The notes under the pieces: model-generated | Seen by the model: the letters and a program-made list of their open reading frames with translations, nothing else | What the model was told of the DNA's origin: nothing | Databases searched by the model: none | In this document: positions 1 through 7,000 of the stretch, one piece after another | Position numbering within the stretch: the stretch's first letter is position 1 | Layout of the letters: each line of letters opens with the position of its first letter | Position numbers and translations under genes: made by a program | Source of the DNA: Nitrospira sp. | Lineage (GTDB): Bacteria > UBA9089 > CG2-30-40-21 > SBAY01 | Direction: 5' to 3' | Assembly (NCBI GenBank): GCA_005239945.1 | Contig: SBAY01000125.1 | Location: 1-20,554, forward strand | DNA length: 20,554 nt

Positions 1-7
1 AGGGGAG

Positions 8-49
8 TTTGAGGGGAAAAACCTTTCTCAAAAGGTTTTTCCCCTCAAA
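8..49. repeat. Perfect 19-bp inverted repeat with 4-nt loop
   Basis: Positions 8-26 and 31-49 are exact reverse complements separated by the loop CTCA. The RNA hairpin would be very stable. It has no clean U-tract after it on the plus strand, though A/T-rich runs lie inside the arms, so it could be a terminator for a gene left of the window or a small mobile-repeat palindrome. Confidence 0.75.
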
Positions 50-110
50 ATATCCACTTCTTTAAATCATTGCTAAAAGTCGGGGAAAATCTGACAGGAT
101 AATTTTTTGG

Positions 111-140
111 TTGACATAAAGTCTAAATGTGTGATAAAAT
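111..140 (+). promoter_or_regulatory. Candidate sigma-70-type promoter for the MNT/HEPN pair
   Basis: A consensus -35 box TTGACA lies at 111-116. A -10-like stretch (GATAAA at 133-138 or TAAAAT at 135-140) follows with a spacer of 16-18 bases. It sits about 135 bases before the MNT start and in front of the decayed frame at 169-279. Only the -35 box is strong, so this is a moderate call. Confidence 0.45.
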
Positions 141-168
141 ACTTATAAAATGAAATTTAAAGAGATAA

Positions 169-279
169 AAAGAAATTTTAGAGGCAAAAATTATAGGGGA
201 TAATCCTGAGTTAGAAATTTTCAATGACCCTACGGTAATAAAGGCTACTCAAACAGACCTTGAGGGAGATAAAAGATGA
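169..279 (+). pseudogene. Decayed or frameshifted reading frame upstream of the MNT gene
   Basis: An open frame runs from just after a TAA at 166-168 to a TGA at 277-279 that overlaps the next ATG as ATGA. It encodes an acidic, protein-like stretch (EAKIIGDNPELEIFNDPTVI and onward) but has no plausible start codon. An ATG at 150 opens a different frame (MKFKEIKRN) that stops after 17 codons. A single-base shift would join MKFKEI to KKEILEAK. The simplest reading is a small gene, formerly coupled to the MNT gene, broken by a frameshift. I do not recognise its family. Confidence 0.35.
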
Positions 280-650
280 AACAAGCGAGACTAAATAAGA
301 TTGAAGAAAAGGCATTAAATGAGTTTGTGGAGAGATTATTAAAGGAGTTTTACTCACGAATAGTTTTAATTAAGCTTTATGGTTCAAGGGCAAGAGGAGA
401 AAGACATTGGTACTCAGATGTGGATATATTAGTTGTGGTCAAGAGACTAACCAAGAAATTCAAAGAGAAGGTGTTGGATATAGAATGCGCTCTTGACGAG
501 AAATATGGTTATATGTCCCATTTATCCTCTCATGAGATGTCTCTGGCAAAATATCGTTGGATGCTCAGGAGAAGGTGGCCTTTCATAGTTAATGTTGAAG
601 AGGATGGGATAGAATTATGGAAAAATCCACAGATAGAAATAAATACTTAA
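276..650 (+). CDS. MNT-type nucleotidyltransferase (antitoxin-like) of a MNT/HEPN pair
   Basis: A 124-aa small nucleotidyltransferase of the DNA polymerase beta superfamily (MNT fold). The core motif is visible as GSRARG at residues 36-41, followed by SDVD at 47-50, whose two aspartates are the expected metal ligands. The length fits the minimal family. Known MNT partners of HEPN proteins can act as antitoxins that AMPylate the HEPN RNase; that role here is inferred from the neighbour. The start ATG at 276 follows GGGAGAT at a suitable distance and overlaps the stop of the decayed frame upstream. The downstream HEPN gene overlaps its 3' end by 34 bases, so the two are translationally coupled. 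The alternative is a stand-alone nucleotidyltransferase of unknown substrate. Confidence 0.88.
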   Translation: MKQARLNKIEEKALNEFVERLLKEFYSRIVLIKLYGSRARGERHWYSDVDILVVVKRLTKKFKEKVLDIECALDEKYGYMSHLSSHEMSLAKYRWMLRRRWPFIVNVEEDGIELWKNPQIEINT

Positions 651-1030
651 ATGGAAAGGATTATCTGACATCAGCAAAAAAGCGACTGAAGGAGGCAGAA
701 TTATTAATGAATGCTGAAAGTTTTGATGCCTCTATTTCCCGTTCTTACTATGCTATTCTGGATGCCGCCAATGCGGCTTTAGTAACTAATAATTTATTTC
801 CGAAGTCTCATACTGGAGTGATTGACCTTTTTTCATTGCATTTTATAAAAACTGGCTTAATTGATACAAAATACATTAGATGGTTTAAACAGATAAAAAA
901 GGACCGCGAGGATGCAGACTATAAACACGAGAAAAAGTTTACTCGGCAGGATGCAGATGAAACTTACACCGAGGCGGTTGAATTTGTTAAAATGATTGAA
1001 GAAATATTCCCAAAACTACTTAGTACCTAA
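617..1030 (+). CDS. HEPN domain protein (toxin-like) paired with the MNT gene
   Basis: A 137-aa all-helical protein of the HEPN family. Recognisable features are the SRSYYAILDAA segment at 41-51 and the RxxADY-type motif near R97, with H104 six residues after R97. Classic HepT RNases have R-x4-H-x-Y. This spacing (R-x6-H, with ADY in between) fits the broader HEPN group (PF05168-like), in which RNase activity is not assured. The ATG at 617 lies inside the end of the MNT gene (34-base overlap), a typical two-gene cassette in which the MNT partner controls the HEPN partner. The ribosome binding site is weak, which suggests coupled translation. The toxin role is inferred from family and context. 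Confidence 0.85.
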   Translation: MEKSTDRNKYLNGKDYLTSAKKRLKEAELLMNAESFDASISRSYYAILDAANAALVTNNLFPKSHTGVIDLFSLHFIKTGLIDTKYIRWFKQIKKDREDADYKHEKKFTRQDADETYTEAVEFVKMIEEIFPKLLST

Positions 1031-1060
1031 TCAATCAAATTTTTGAACAAGGAGCAAAAA

Positions 1061-1324
1061 GATTAATCACGAAAGGATAAAAGGATGAAAACACGAAACA
1101 TTTTTGTAAGCGTTCAGCCACAAAGCCACAAAGACACAAAGGAATAATAAAATTATTAGTCTGGGGCTGGTGCCTGGCAGTCTACCGGCATAGGATTTAC
1201 AAACTACCAGACGAGCAGACCCCAGTTATTTCTGTAATCTTGGTGTCTTAGTGCCTTGGTGGCGTGAACGGTTACACATTTTTGTATTTTTCATGCTTTC
1301 CTAATTTCGTGTTTTCGTGATTAA
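1061..1324. repeat. Long imperfect inverted repeat filling the HEPN-rnfC spacer
   Basis: The 324-base spacer 1031-1354 has no gene. Its left arm (1061-1143) and right arm (1239-1324) are imperfect reverse complements. They share TTAATCACGAAA at the ends, then a CGTTCA...GCCAC block, then the AAGACAC...AAG block. An inner stem pairs 1161-1177 (CTGGGGCTGGTGCCTGG) with 1207-1225 (CCAGACGAGCAGACCCCAG). The whole would fold as one long hairpin just upstream of the rnfC ribosome binding site. CACAAAGACACAAAG-type sequence looks like a dispersed genomic repeat. It could be a MITE-like insertion or a structured leader. Confidence 0.65.
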
Positions 1325-1354
1325 ATTCTGTAATTCCTAAGCATGGAGGAATAA

Positions 1355-2662
1355 GTGAATTTACTAACATTTAAAGGTGGAATTCATCCCAAAGAGGAAA
1401 AGTTTTATACTGAAGACAAGGTTATTCGTGAGATGCCGCGACCAACGAAAGTGGTTATCCCTTTAAGACAACATATTGGTGCACCTTGTGAACTTAAGGT
1501 AGCCAAAGGGGATAATGTTAAAACAGGTCAGGTAATAGGTAACAGTCCGGCCTATATCTGTGCCAATGTTCATGCCAGTATTTCAGGTAAGGTGGTGGAT
1601 ATTGCCTCAATGCCTCATCCTATTCTTGGGCATTGTCTTTCGGTAATAATCGAATCTGCTATGGAAGATAAATGGGTAGAGGTCGAACATTACCGTGATT
1701 GGGAACATCTGACCAATGAAAAATTACGCATGATAATTAAAGAAGCAGGGATTGTCGGCTTAGGTGGTGCGGCATTTCCTACCCATGTAAAATTATCTCC
1801 ACCTGAAGATAAACCTATTGATACGGTGATAGTGAATGGTGCTGAATGTGAACCTTATCTTACCTCTGACCAACGAATTATGATAGAACGGGCTAAGGAT
1901 ATTATCCAGGGTTTGAGAATCATTATGAAGATATTGTCGGCTAAAAAGGCGTTTATTGCCGGTGAAATAAATAAACCATCTGCCCTATCATTGATGGCAA
2001 AAGCGTCTAAAGGAGAAAAGGACATTGAGGTTGTGCCGCTTAAAACAAAATATCCGCAAGGCAGTGAAAAACAACTCATCAAGGCTGTTTTAAATCGTGA
2101 AGTGCCATCTGGAAGACTGCCTTTAGATGTAGGGGTTGTTGTTCAAAATGTAGGAACAGCACTGGCTATTATGGAGGCAGTAGTTTTAGGTAAGCCTCTG
2201 ATTGACAGAACCGTTACAGTTACAGGTCTGGCAGTCAAAGAACCACAAAATTTCCGTGTCCGGATTGGGACTTTATTTCAGGATGTGATTGATGCCTGCG
2301 GCGGTTTTGATAAAGAACCGGGCAAGATAATTATGGGTGGTCCGATGATGGGCATCGCTCAAAAATCTACGGATGTGCCCGTGATAAAAGGGACCTCAGG
2401 AATATTGGTTTTACCCAAAAAAGAGGTTAATCTCTCTCATCCGAGGGATTGTATCAGATGTGGTCGATGCATAGAGGTCTGCCCAATGAGATTGATGCCG
2501 AATATGCTGGGCATTTTAGTTGAACGGGCCAAGTTCGATGAGGCGAAAAGATACCATTTGTTGGATTGTATCGAATGTGGTAGTTGTGGTTATGTCTGCC
2601 CTTCTAATCGCTCATTGGTGCATTTTATTAAATTGGGTAAATTTAAAATAAGTAAGAAGTAA
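1355..2662 (+). CDS. rnfC: Rnf electron transport complex subunit C
   Basis: RnfC is the cytoplasmic-face peripheral subunit of the ferredoxin:NAD+ oxidoreductase that couples electron transfer to Na+ or H+ export. The 435 aa fit the short form seen in anaerobes. Visible features are an N-terminal barrel-sandwich region, the glycine-rich GLGGAAFP nucleotide/FMN-binding motif at about 135-142, VNGAECEP shortly after, and two C-terminal 4Fe-4S motifs (CxxCxxCxxxCP) beginning at C366 and C405. The start is GTG, six bases after GGAGGA in the upstream spacer. It is first in the operon rnfC-[two small genes]-rnfD-G-E-A-B, the order typical of Clostridia, Acetobacterium and Thermotoga. Confidence 0.97.
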   Translation: MNLLTFKGGIHPKEEKFYTEDKVIREMPRPTKVVIPLRQHIGAPCELKVAKGDNVKTGQVIGNSPAYICANVHASISGKVVDIASMPHPILGHCLSVIIESAMEDKWVEVEHYRDWEHLTNEKLRMIIKEAGIVGLGGAAFPTHVKLSPPEDKPIDTVIVNGAECEPYLTSDQRIMIERAKDIIQGLRIIMKILSAKKAFIAGEINKPSALSLMAKASKGEKDIEVVPLKTKYPQGSEKQLIKAVLNREVPSGRLPLDVGVVVQNVGTALAIMEAVVLGKPLIDRTVTVTGLAVKEPQNFRVRIGTLFQDVIDACGGFDKEPGKIIMGGPMMGIAQKSTDVPVIKGTSGILVLPKKEVNLSHPRDCIRCGRCIEVCPMRLMPNMLGILVERAKFDEAKRYHLLDCIECGSCGYVCPSNRSLVHFIKLGKFKISKK

Positions 2663-2678
2663 AAGGTAGTGCTTGATA

Positions 2679-2978
2679 ATGGGTGCAAAGACAAAATCAA
2701 TAAAAGGGGCATACAAAATAGCGTCTGTTTTGTTTAAATCACAGGTGGAAGACTTACAAAGAGAAAGTTTAAGATTATACCTTATAAGACAACTTCAGAG
2801 GTTGAAGGCACAAAAATTTAGCATTGTCAAAAAGTATGGAATTGCTACATCAGAAGAAATGGAACAACTTTACAAAAAAAAGATGTTAGCAGAAAAAGAT
2901 AGTTGGGAAGATTTCTTTGAACTGGATAATATTGAATCAGAAATTGAGGAAATCGAAAAAATTCTGGCAGGATTATAA
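2679..2978 (+). CDS. Small charged helical protein, putative antitoxin partner inside the rnf operon
   Basis: A 99-aa protein (101 aa if the upstream TTG at 2673 is used) rich in Lys, Glu, Gln and Leu, predicted to be almost entirely helical with a coiled-coil-like C terminus. I do not recognise its family, and no helix-turn-helix is obvious. It starts 16 bases after the rnfC stop. The following gene, which resembles DUF6516/TumE toxins, begins on the base right after its TAA stop. By position it is the probable antitoxin or regulator of that gene. AAAAGG at 2661-2666 is 6 bases from the TTG and 12 from the ATG, so the start is uncertain. Confidence 0.7.
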   Translation: MGAKTKSIKGAYKIASVLFKSQVEDLQRESLRLYLIRQLQRLKAQKFSIVKKYGIATSEEMEQLYKKKMLAEKDSWEDFFELDNIESEIEEIEKILAGL

Positions 2979-3392
2979 ATGTATGATTATAACACATTAA
3001 GAAATATCGCAGAGATAGAGTATTCTGATATTGTGGATTTTACAGAATATGTTGGACGAAAGTTAAGAATAAATCTTTATGACTCTACTTATATTGATAT
3101 TTTCTACTCAGTTAAAAGTAAAATTCAGAGGTATAGCTATCATTGGGAAAGAGAAGAAAAGGATGGTAGAATCTATCGGCATGATAATATTCCAGATGGA
3201 AGTTGGGAACATATCTCTACTTTTCCAAAACACTTCCATTTTGAAAAACATGAGAATGTAAAGGAAAGTTATATAAGTGATAAACCTAAGAAAGCAATAA
3301 GGGAGTTTTTAGAGTTTGCACGAACAATGATTAGTGAAAAAACTCAGGGAAAATGTGAAGGTCAAGGGAAAAAATTTAAACCTGACAAGTAA
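2979..3392 (+). CDS. DUF6516 / TumE-like toxin-family protein inserted between rnfC and rnfD
   Basis: A 137-aa protein with the pattern I associate with DUF6516 (TumE-type toxins). It has an N-terminal strand segment LRINLYDSTYIDIFYS (29-44), then YSYHWE (52-57), YRHDN at 66-70, and the signature HISTFPKHFHFEKHENVKES (78-97) with clustered His residues. The C-terminal tail is basic. It abuts the preceding helical gene (stop TAA, then ATG) and ends 27 bases before rnfD, whose own strong ribosome binding site follows. In the TumE/TumA system the toxin is paired with a small antitoxin; the toxin activity of this copy is inference. It has no known function in Rnf assembly. Confidence 0.72.
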   Translation: MYDYNTLRNIAEIEYSDIVDFTEYVGRKLRINLYDSTYIDIFYSVKSKIQRYSYHWEREEKDGRIYRHDNIPDGSWEHISTFPKHFHFEKHENVKESYISDKPKKAIREFLEFARTMISEKTQGKCEGQGKKFKPDK

Positions 3393-3419
3393 GGAATTTT
3401 GACGACATAAGGAGAAGAT

Positions 3420-4367
3420 ATGGATAAATTAGTCGTTTCAACTTCAGCTCATATTAAGGATAGTGACTCAATCCCACGGATAATGTGGGGGGTGAATCTT
3501 GCCCTGTTACCTGTTTTGATTGCGGCAGTCTATTTCTTTGGGCTTTATGCCTTAGGGGTAGTATTATCTTCAGTAATAAGTGCGGTCATTACTGAGGCAG
3601 TCATCCAGAAATTCTTGTTTAAAAAACCGGTGACTGTTTCCGATGGCAGTGCTGTAACATGCGGTATTTTATTGGCATTCAGTATTCCACCGTCAGTGCC
3701 GCTCTGGCTGCCTGCCGTAGGCTCCTTTGTATCTATTGCTATTGCTAAACAATGTTTTGGCGGCTTGGGTTGGAATGTCTTTAACCCGGCAATGATTGGT
3801 CGAGCATTTTTGTTAATCTGCTGGCCGGTTGAGATGACCACCTGGACATCACCATTAGATGGGGTTACAGGTGCCTCCCCGCTTGGGATTTTAAAAGAAG
3901 AAGGATTTAGCAAGGTGGTGGAGTTCTTCGGAAATAGGACTACTATGTACACCGACCTCTTTATTGGTAATGTCAGGGGCTCTTTGGGAGAGACATCCTG
4001 TCTTCTTTTACTCGTGGGCGCCTGTTATCTATTCTATAAAAAATATATCTCCTGGCATATCCCGGTTAGTTTCCTGGGAACGATTGCCTTACTAAGCTGG
4101 ATGACTGGTGGTGACCCACTATTTGCGATTTTATCGGGTGGTTGTATCCTCGGTGCATTTTTTATTGCTACCGATATGGTTACCTCGCCGGTAACTAAAA
4201 CAGGGCAATTGATATTTGGTATTGGTGTTGGGGCTTTGGTGGTGCTTATTCGTGCCAAAGCAGGTTACCCAGAAGGTGTTTGCTATGCGGTTCTTTTGAT
4301 GAATACCCTGACACCGTTAATCGATAGATATATTAAACCTAAACCGTTTGGGGTGGTTAAGAAATGA
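3420..4367 (+). CDS. rnfD: Rnf electron transport complex subunit D
   Basis: RnfD is an integral membrane subunit (NqrB homologue) that carries covalent FMN. The 315 aa contain about eight to ten hydrophobic segments and the conserved SDGSAVTCGILLAFSIPP region, QCFGGLGWNVFNPAMIGRAF and GCILGAFFIATDMVTSP. The flavinylation motif, normally ending in Thr (D-x-x-S/T-G-A-T), reads D147-G-V-T-G-A-S153, so FMN would have to be attached to Ser. The ATG at 3420 follows AAGGAGAAGAT. The gene overlaps rnfG by four bases (ATGA). Confidence 0.96.
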   Translation: MDKLVVSTSAHIKDSDSIPRIMWGVNLALLPVLIAAVYFFGLYALGVVLSSVISAVITEAVIQKFLFKKPVTVSDGSAVTCGILLAFSIPPSVPLWLPAVGSFVSIAIAKQCFGGLGWNVFNPAMIGRAFLLICWPVEMTTWTSPLDGVTGASPLGILKEEGFSKVVEFFGNRTTMYTDLFIGNVRGSLGETSCLLLLVGACYLFYKKYISWHIPVSFLGTIALLSWMTGGDPLFAILSGGCILGAFFIATDMVTSPVTKTGQLIFGIGVGALVVLIRAKAGYPEGVCYAVLLMNTLTPLIDRYIKPKPFGVVKK

Positions 4368-4897
4368 TAAAAGATATTATTAAAATTGGCATTAATTTAA
4401 TGCTTATTTGTTTGGTTGGAGGGACTATCTTAGCCGCAACTAATTTTATTACTGCCCCTAAAATCGAGGAGGTAGAAAAAGAGGCTAAATTACAGGCTCA
4501 ATTATCGGTTTTGTTGTCTGCTACCCAATTCAAAGAGATCAAACAAGGTTTTTTTAAAGGACTAAATGCCAAAGGTGAGACGGTTGGTTATGTCATCTCT
4601 TGCTTAGCTGAAGGTTATAGCGGTGCATTCTGGGTGATGGCAGGTGTGAATAAGGAATTTAAGATTGTCCGGATAAATGTGCTGACTAATAAAGAAACCC
4701 CTGGACTGGGAAGTAAGATAGAAGAAGATGAATTTCGTAATCAATTCAAAGGTAAATGCGTGGAAAGTTTAGAGGTGGTGAAAACACCAACTGCGGATAA
4801 GATTCAGGCAATTACCGGGGCTACCATTTCCTCTAAAGCCGTAACCGAGGCAGTGAAAAAAGGATTAGTGGAGTTAAAACGGATTATCCAAAAATAA
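4364..4897 (+). CDS. rnfG: Rnf electron transport complex subunit G (FMN-binding)
   Basis: RnfG (NqrC homologue) is a 177-aa protein with one N-terminal membrane helix (about residues 8-28) and a periplasmic FMN-binding domain. The flavin attachment site is I150-T-G-A-T154, followed by ISSKAVTEAV. The Asp usually found six residues before the modified Thr is Gln148 here. ETPGLGSKI in the middle is also typical of the family. The start codon overlaps the rnfD stop. ApbE would be needed to attach FMN; no apbE gene is in this window. Confidence 0.96.
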   Translation: MIKDIIKIGINLMLICLVGGTILAATNFITAPKIEEVEKEAKLQAQLSVLLSATQFKEIKQGFFKGLNAKGETVGYVISCLAEGYSGAFWVMAGVNKEFKIVRINVLTNKETPGLGSKIEEDEFRNQFKGKCVESLEVVKTPTADKIQAITGATISSKAVTEAVKKGLVELKRIIQK

Positions 4898-4939
4898 ACC
4901 TGATACCTGTGAGAGGAGGTAATCCAAAGGAGGTTTTAA

Positions 4940-5536
4940 GTGCTGAAGATATTTTTAAATGGTATATTCAAGGAAAACCCTATTTTTAGATTAGCCCTGG
5001 CCTTGTGTCCTTCTCTGGCGGTCTCAAATACGGCATTTAATGGTTTAGGTATGGGGTTATGCCTTTTATTTGTAATTACCTCATCGAATGTTATCATCTC
5101 CTCTGTTAGAAATCTTATTCATCCTAAAATCAGGATACCGGCTTATTTAACGATTATTGCCGTCCTGGTAACCATGGTTGAGGCGTTTCTCCATGCTTAT
5201 GTGCCTGCCTTACACAAATCATTGGGGATATTTATTGCTTTAATGGTTGTCTTCGCCATTGTTTTAGCCCGGGCTGAGGTCTTTGCCTCGAAAAATACCG
5301 TCTGGAAATCCCTTATGGATGGTTTAGGCATGGGGCTGGGGTTTGCTTTAGCTATGGTATTGCTTGGAATTATCCGTGAATTACTTGGCAGTGGTTCTGT
5401 TTTTGGATATAACATTATGGGACAAAACTTTAAACCCATCTTGATAATGCTTTTTTCACCGGGTGCATTCTTATTAGTCGGTTTATTGATGGGGTTTTTT
5501 AACTGGTACGAGAGAAGATTCACCAAGAATCTCTGA
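4940..5536 (+). CDS. rnfE: Rnf electron transport complex subunit E, lacking one conserved Cys
   Basis: RnfE (NqrD homologue) is a 198-aa six-helix membrane protein. With RnfA it holds an intramembrane iron-sulfur centre, using two Cys from each subunit. The first Cys is present (C23 in ALCPSLAVSN). The second, in the family's TNCIVxGRAEAFA segment, is replaced: the sequence reads VFAIVLARAEVFA, with F105-A106 where Asn-Cys is expected. The rest (NGLGMG, RIPAYL, MDGLGMGLGFALAM, FSPGAFLLVG) is well conserved. The start is GTG, six bases after AAAGGAGG. It is followed by a 52-base spacer before rnfA. Confidence 0.95.
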   Translation: MLKIFLNGIFKENPIFRLALALCPSLAVSNTAFNGLGMGLCLLFVITSSNVIISSVRNLIHPKIRIPAYLTIIAVLVTMVEAFLHAYVPALHKSLGIFIALMVVFAIVLARAEVFASKNTVWKSLMDGLGMGLGFALAMVLLGIIRELLGSGSVFGYNIMGQNFKPILIMLFSPGAFLLVGLLMGFFNWYERRFTKNL

Positions 5537-5564
5537 CAAGTCCGACAGGTCAGAGAGGTCTGAC
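5531..5564 (+). promoter_or_regulatory. Two mutually exclusive hairpins at the rnfE-rnfA junction
   Basis: CTCTGAC (5531-5537, containing the rnfE stop TGA) is an exact complement of GTCAGAG (5549-5555). The overlapping GTCAGA (5549-5554) also pairs exactly with TCTGAC (5559-5564) across a GAGG loop. Only one stem can form at a time. The GTCCGACAGGTCAGAGAGGTC repeats look like a short dispersed repeat. Whether they modulate rnfA expression is unknown. Confidence 0.5.
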
Positions 5565-5588
5565 AAAATTTAAAAAAGGAGACTACAC

Positions 5589-6185
5589 ATGGCAGAACTC
5601 ATTACTATTTTTATCTCTACCGCCTTAGTTAATAACTTTGTTCTGACAAAATTCTTAGGGCTGTGTATCTTTTTTGGTATCTCAAAAAAGATGGATATCT
5701 CTATCTCTATGGGTGCGGCAGTAACCTTTGTTATGGTTATAAGCTCTATACTCGGTTGGGCAATATATGAATTTATCCTCGTGCCTTTACAGATTGAATT
5801 CTTGCGAATTGTAATTTTTATTATAGTCATTGGCTCTTGTGTGCAGTTATTGGAGATGGTCATTAAAAAACATCTGCCTACCCATTACAAGATGTGGGGA
5901 ATTTATCTGTTATTGATTGCCACTAATTGTATTGTTTTATCTATTCCCTTGATAAATGTAGAAAATCATTTCAATCTTATTCAAAGTGTTGTCAATGCCT
6001 TAGGTTCCGGGGTAGGGTTTGCCTTAGCCTTAATCTTGATGTCAAGTATTCGTGAAAAATTAGAATTAGCACCCATACCTAAGTCTTTACAGGGTTTTGG
6101 GATTGCCTTCATTGTCGCTGGATTGTTATGCCTGGCTTTTATGGGTTTTAATGGCATGGTCAAACCATTAGCGGGAGGACTATAG
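5589..6185 (+). CDS. rnfA: Rnf electron transport complex subunit A
   Basis: RnfA (NqrE homologue), 198 aa with six membrane helices, is the inverted-topology partner of RnfE. Both expected iron-sulfur ligands are present: C26 in NNFVLTKFLGLCIFFG and C114 in IATNCIVLS. The C-terminal IAFIVAGLLCLAFMGFNGMV is characteristic. The ribosome binding site AAAAGGAG lies just before the ATG at 5589. The rnfB ATG begins on the base after the rnfA stop. Confidence 0.97.
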   Translation: MAELITIFISTALVNNFVLTKFLGLCIFFGISKKMDISISMGAAVTFVMVISSILGWAIYEFILVPLQIEFLRIVIFIIVIGSCVQLLEMVIKKHLPTHYKMWGIYLLLIATNCIVLSIPLINVENHFNLIQSVVNALGSGVGFALALILMSSIREKLELAPIPKSLQGFGIAFIVAGLLCLAFMGFNGMVKPLAGGL

Positions 6186-6992
6186 ATGGACTACCAGACA
6201 ATTATCATCATCAATATTATTTTAACCCTGGGTATTATAGGGTTTATCTTGGGTTTAGGATTAGCCTATGCTGAGCTTAAATTTAGGATAAAACTTGACC
6301 CCCGTGTGCATGAGGTAGAGGAAGTTTTACCTAAAGGTCAATGTGGTGCTTGTGGGTTTGCCGGTTGTGCGGCTTATGCCGAGGCGGTAGTGACTAACCC
6401 TGATGTTTCTCCTAATCTTTGCATTCCAGGGAAAACAGAGGTAGCCAGATTAGTTGCCGAAATTACTGGTAAAGAGGTCAAGGAAATAGAAGGGGTAAAG
6501 GCATATATCCTTTGTTATGGAATGCCTGAAAAGGCCTATATCTATGATGGCATTGTTGATTGTGAAGCGGCTAATTTGTTATTTGGCGGCGATAGGGCCT
6601 GCCAATACGCCTGCTTGGGAATGGGTAATTGTGTCCGCGTATGTCCTTTTGGGGCAATCGCTATTTCTGAAAGAGGATTACCTGTAGTCAAGACTGAAGT
6701 TTGTACAGGCTGTGGGCAATGTGTTCGAGCCTGCCCAAAAGGAATAATCGAATTGATTCCTGAGACGGCAAAGGTTAAAGTTAGGTGTAAATCCCGGGAC
6801 AAAGGCCCAGTGGTTAAAAAAATTTGTAGTGTTGGTTGTATTGGTTGTGGAATCTGTGTCAAAGAATGTCCTTACGAGGCAATTAAAGTAGAAAACTTTT
6901 TAGCGGTAATTGACTACACCAAATGCATTACCTGTATAGATTATAAATGCCTTCCCAAATGTCCTACATCAGCCATTGTTACCGTTGTTTAA
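6186..6992 (+). CDS. rnfB: Rnf electron transport complex subunit B (ferredoxin-type)
   Basis: RnfB is the subunit that accepts electrons from ferredoxin. The 268 aa show an N-terminal membrane anchor (about 6-27), then the CGACGFAGC motif with a later Cys (NLCIPG) for the Fx-type 4Fe-4S cluster. A string of ferredoxin-like cysteine motifs follows: CQYACLGMGNCVRVCP, CTGCGQCVRACP, CIGCGICVKECP, and a final CITCIDYKCLPKCP. The length and multi-cluster C terminus match the form found in anaerobes such as Clostridia and Thermotoga. It is the last gene of the rnf operon. No terminator hairpin follows. Confidence 0.97.
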   Translation: MDYQTIIIINIILTLGIIGFILGLGLAYAELKFRIKLDPRVHEVEEVLPKGQCGACGFAGCAAYAEAVVTNPDVSPNLCIPGKTEVARLVAEITGKEVKEIEGVKAYILCYGMPEKAYIYDGIVDCEAANLLFGGDRACQYACLGMGNCVRVCPFGAIAISERGLPVVKTEVCTGCGQCVRACPKGIIELIPETAKVKVRCKSRDKGPVVKKICSVGCIGCGICVKECPYEAIKVENFLAVIDYTKCITCIDYKCLPKCPTSAIVTVV

Positions 6993-7000
6993 TAATTTCT

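Noticed and set aside
1855..2082. Open frame on the minus strand inside rnfC, and similar antisense frames inside rnfD, rnfE, rnfA and rnfB
   Set aside because: They have no ribosome binding site, no recognisable domain, and lie opposite strongly conserved Rnf coding sequence.
3079..3261. Plus-strand frame inside the TumE-like gene
   Set aside because: An out-of-frame shadow of a protein with recognisable family motifs.
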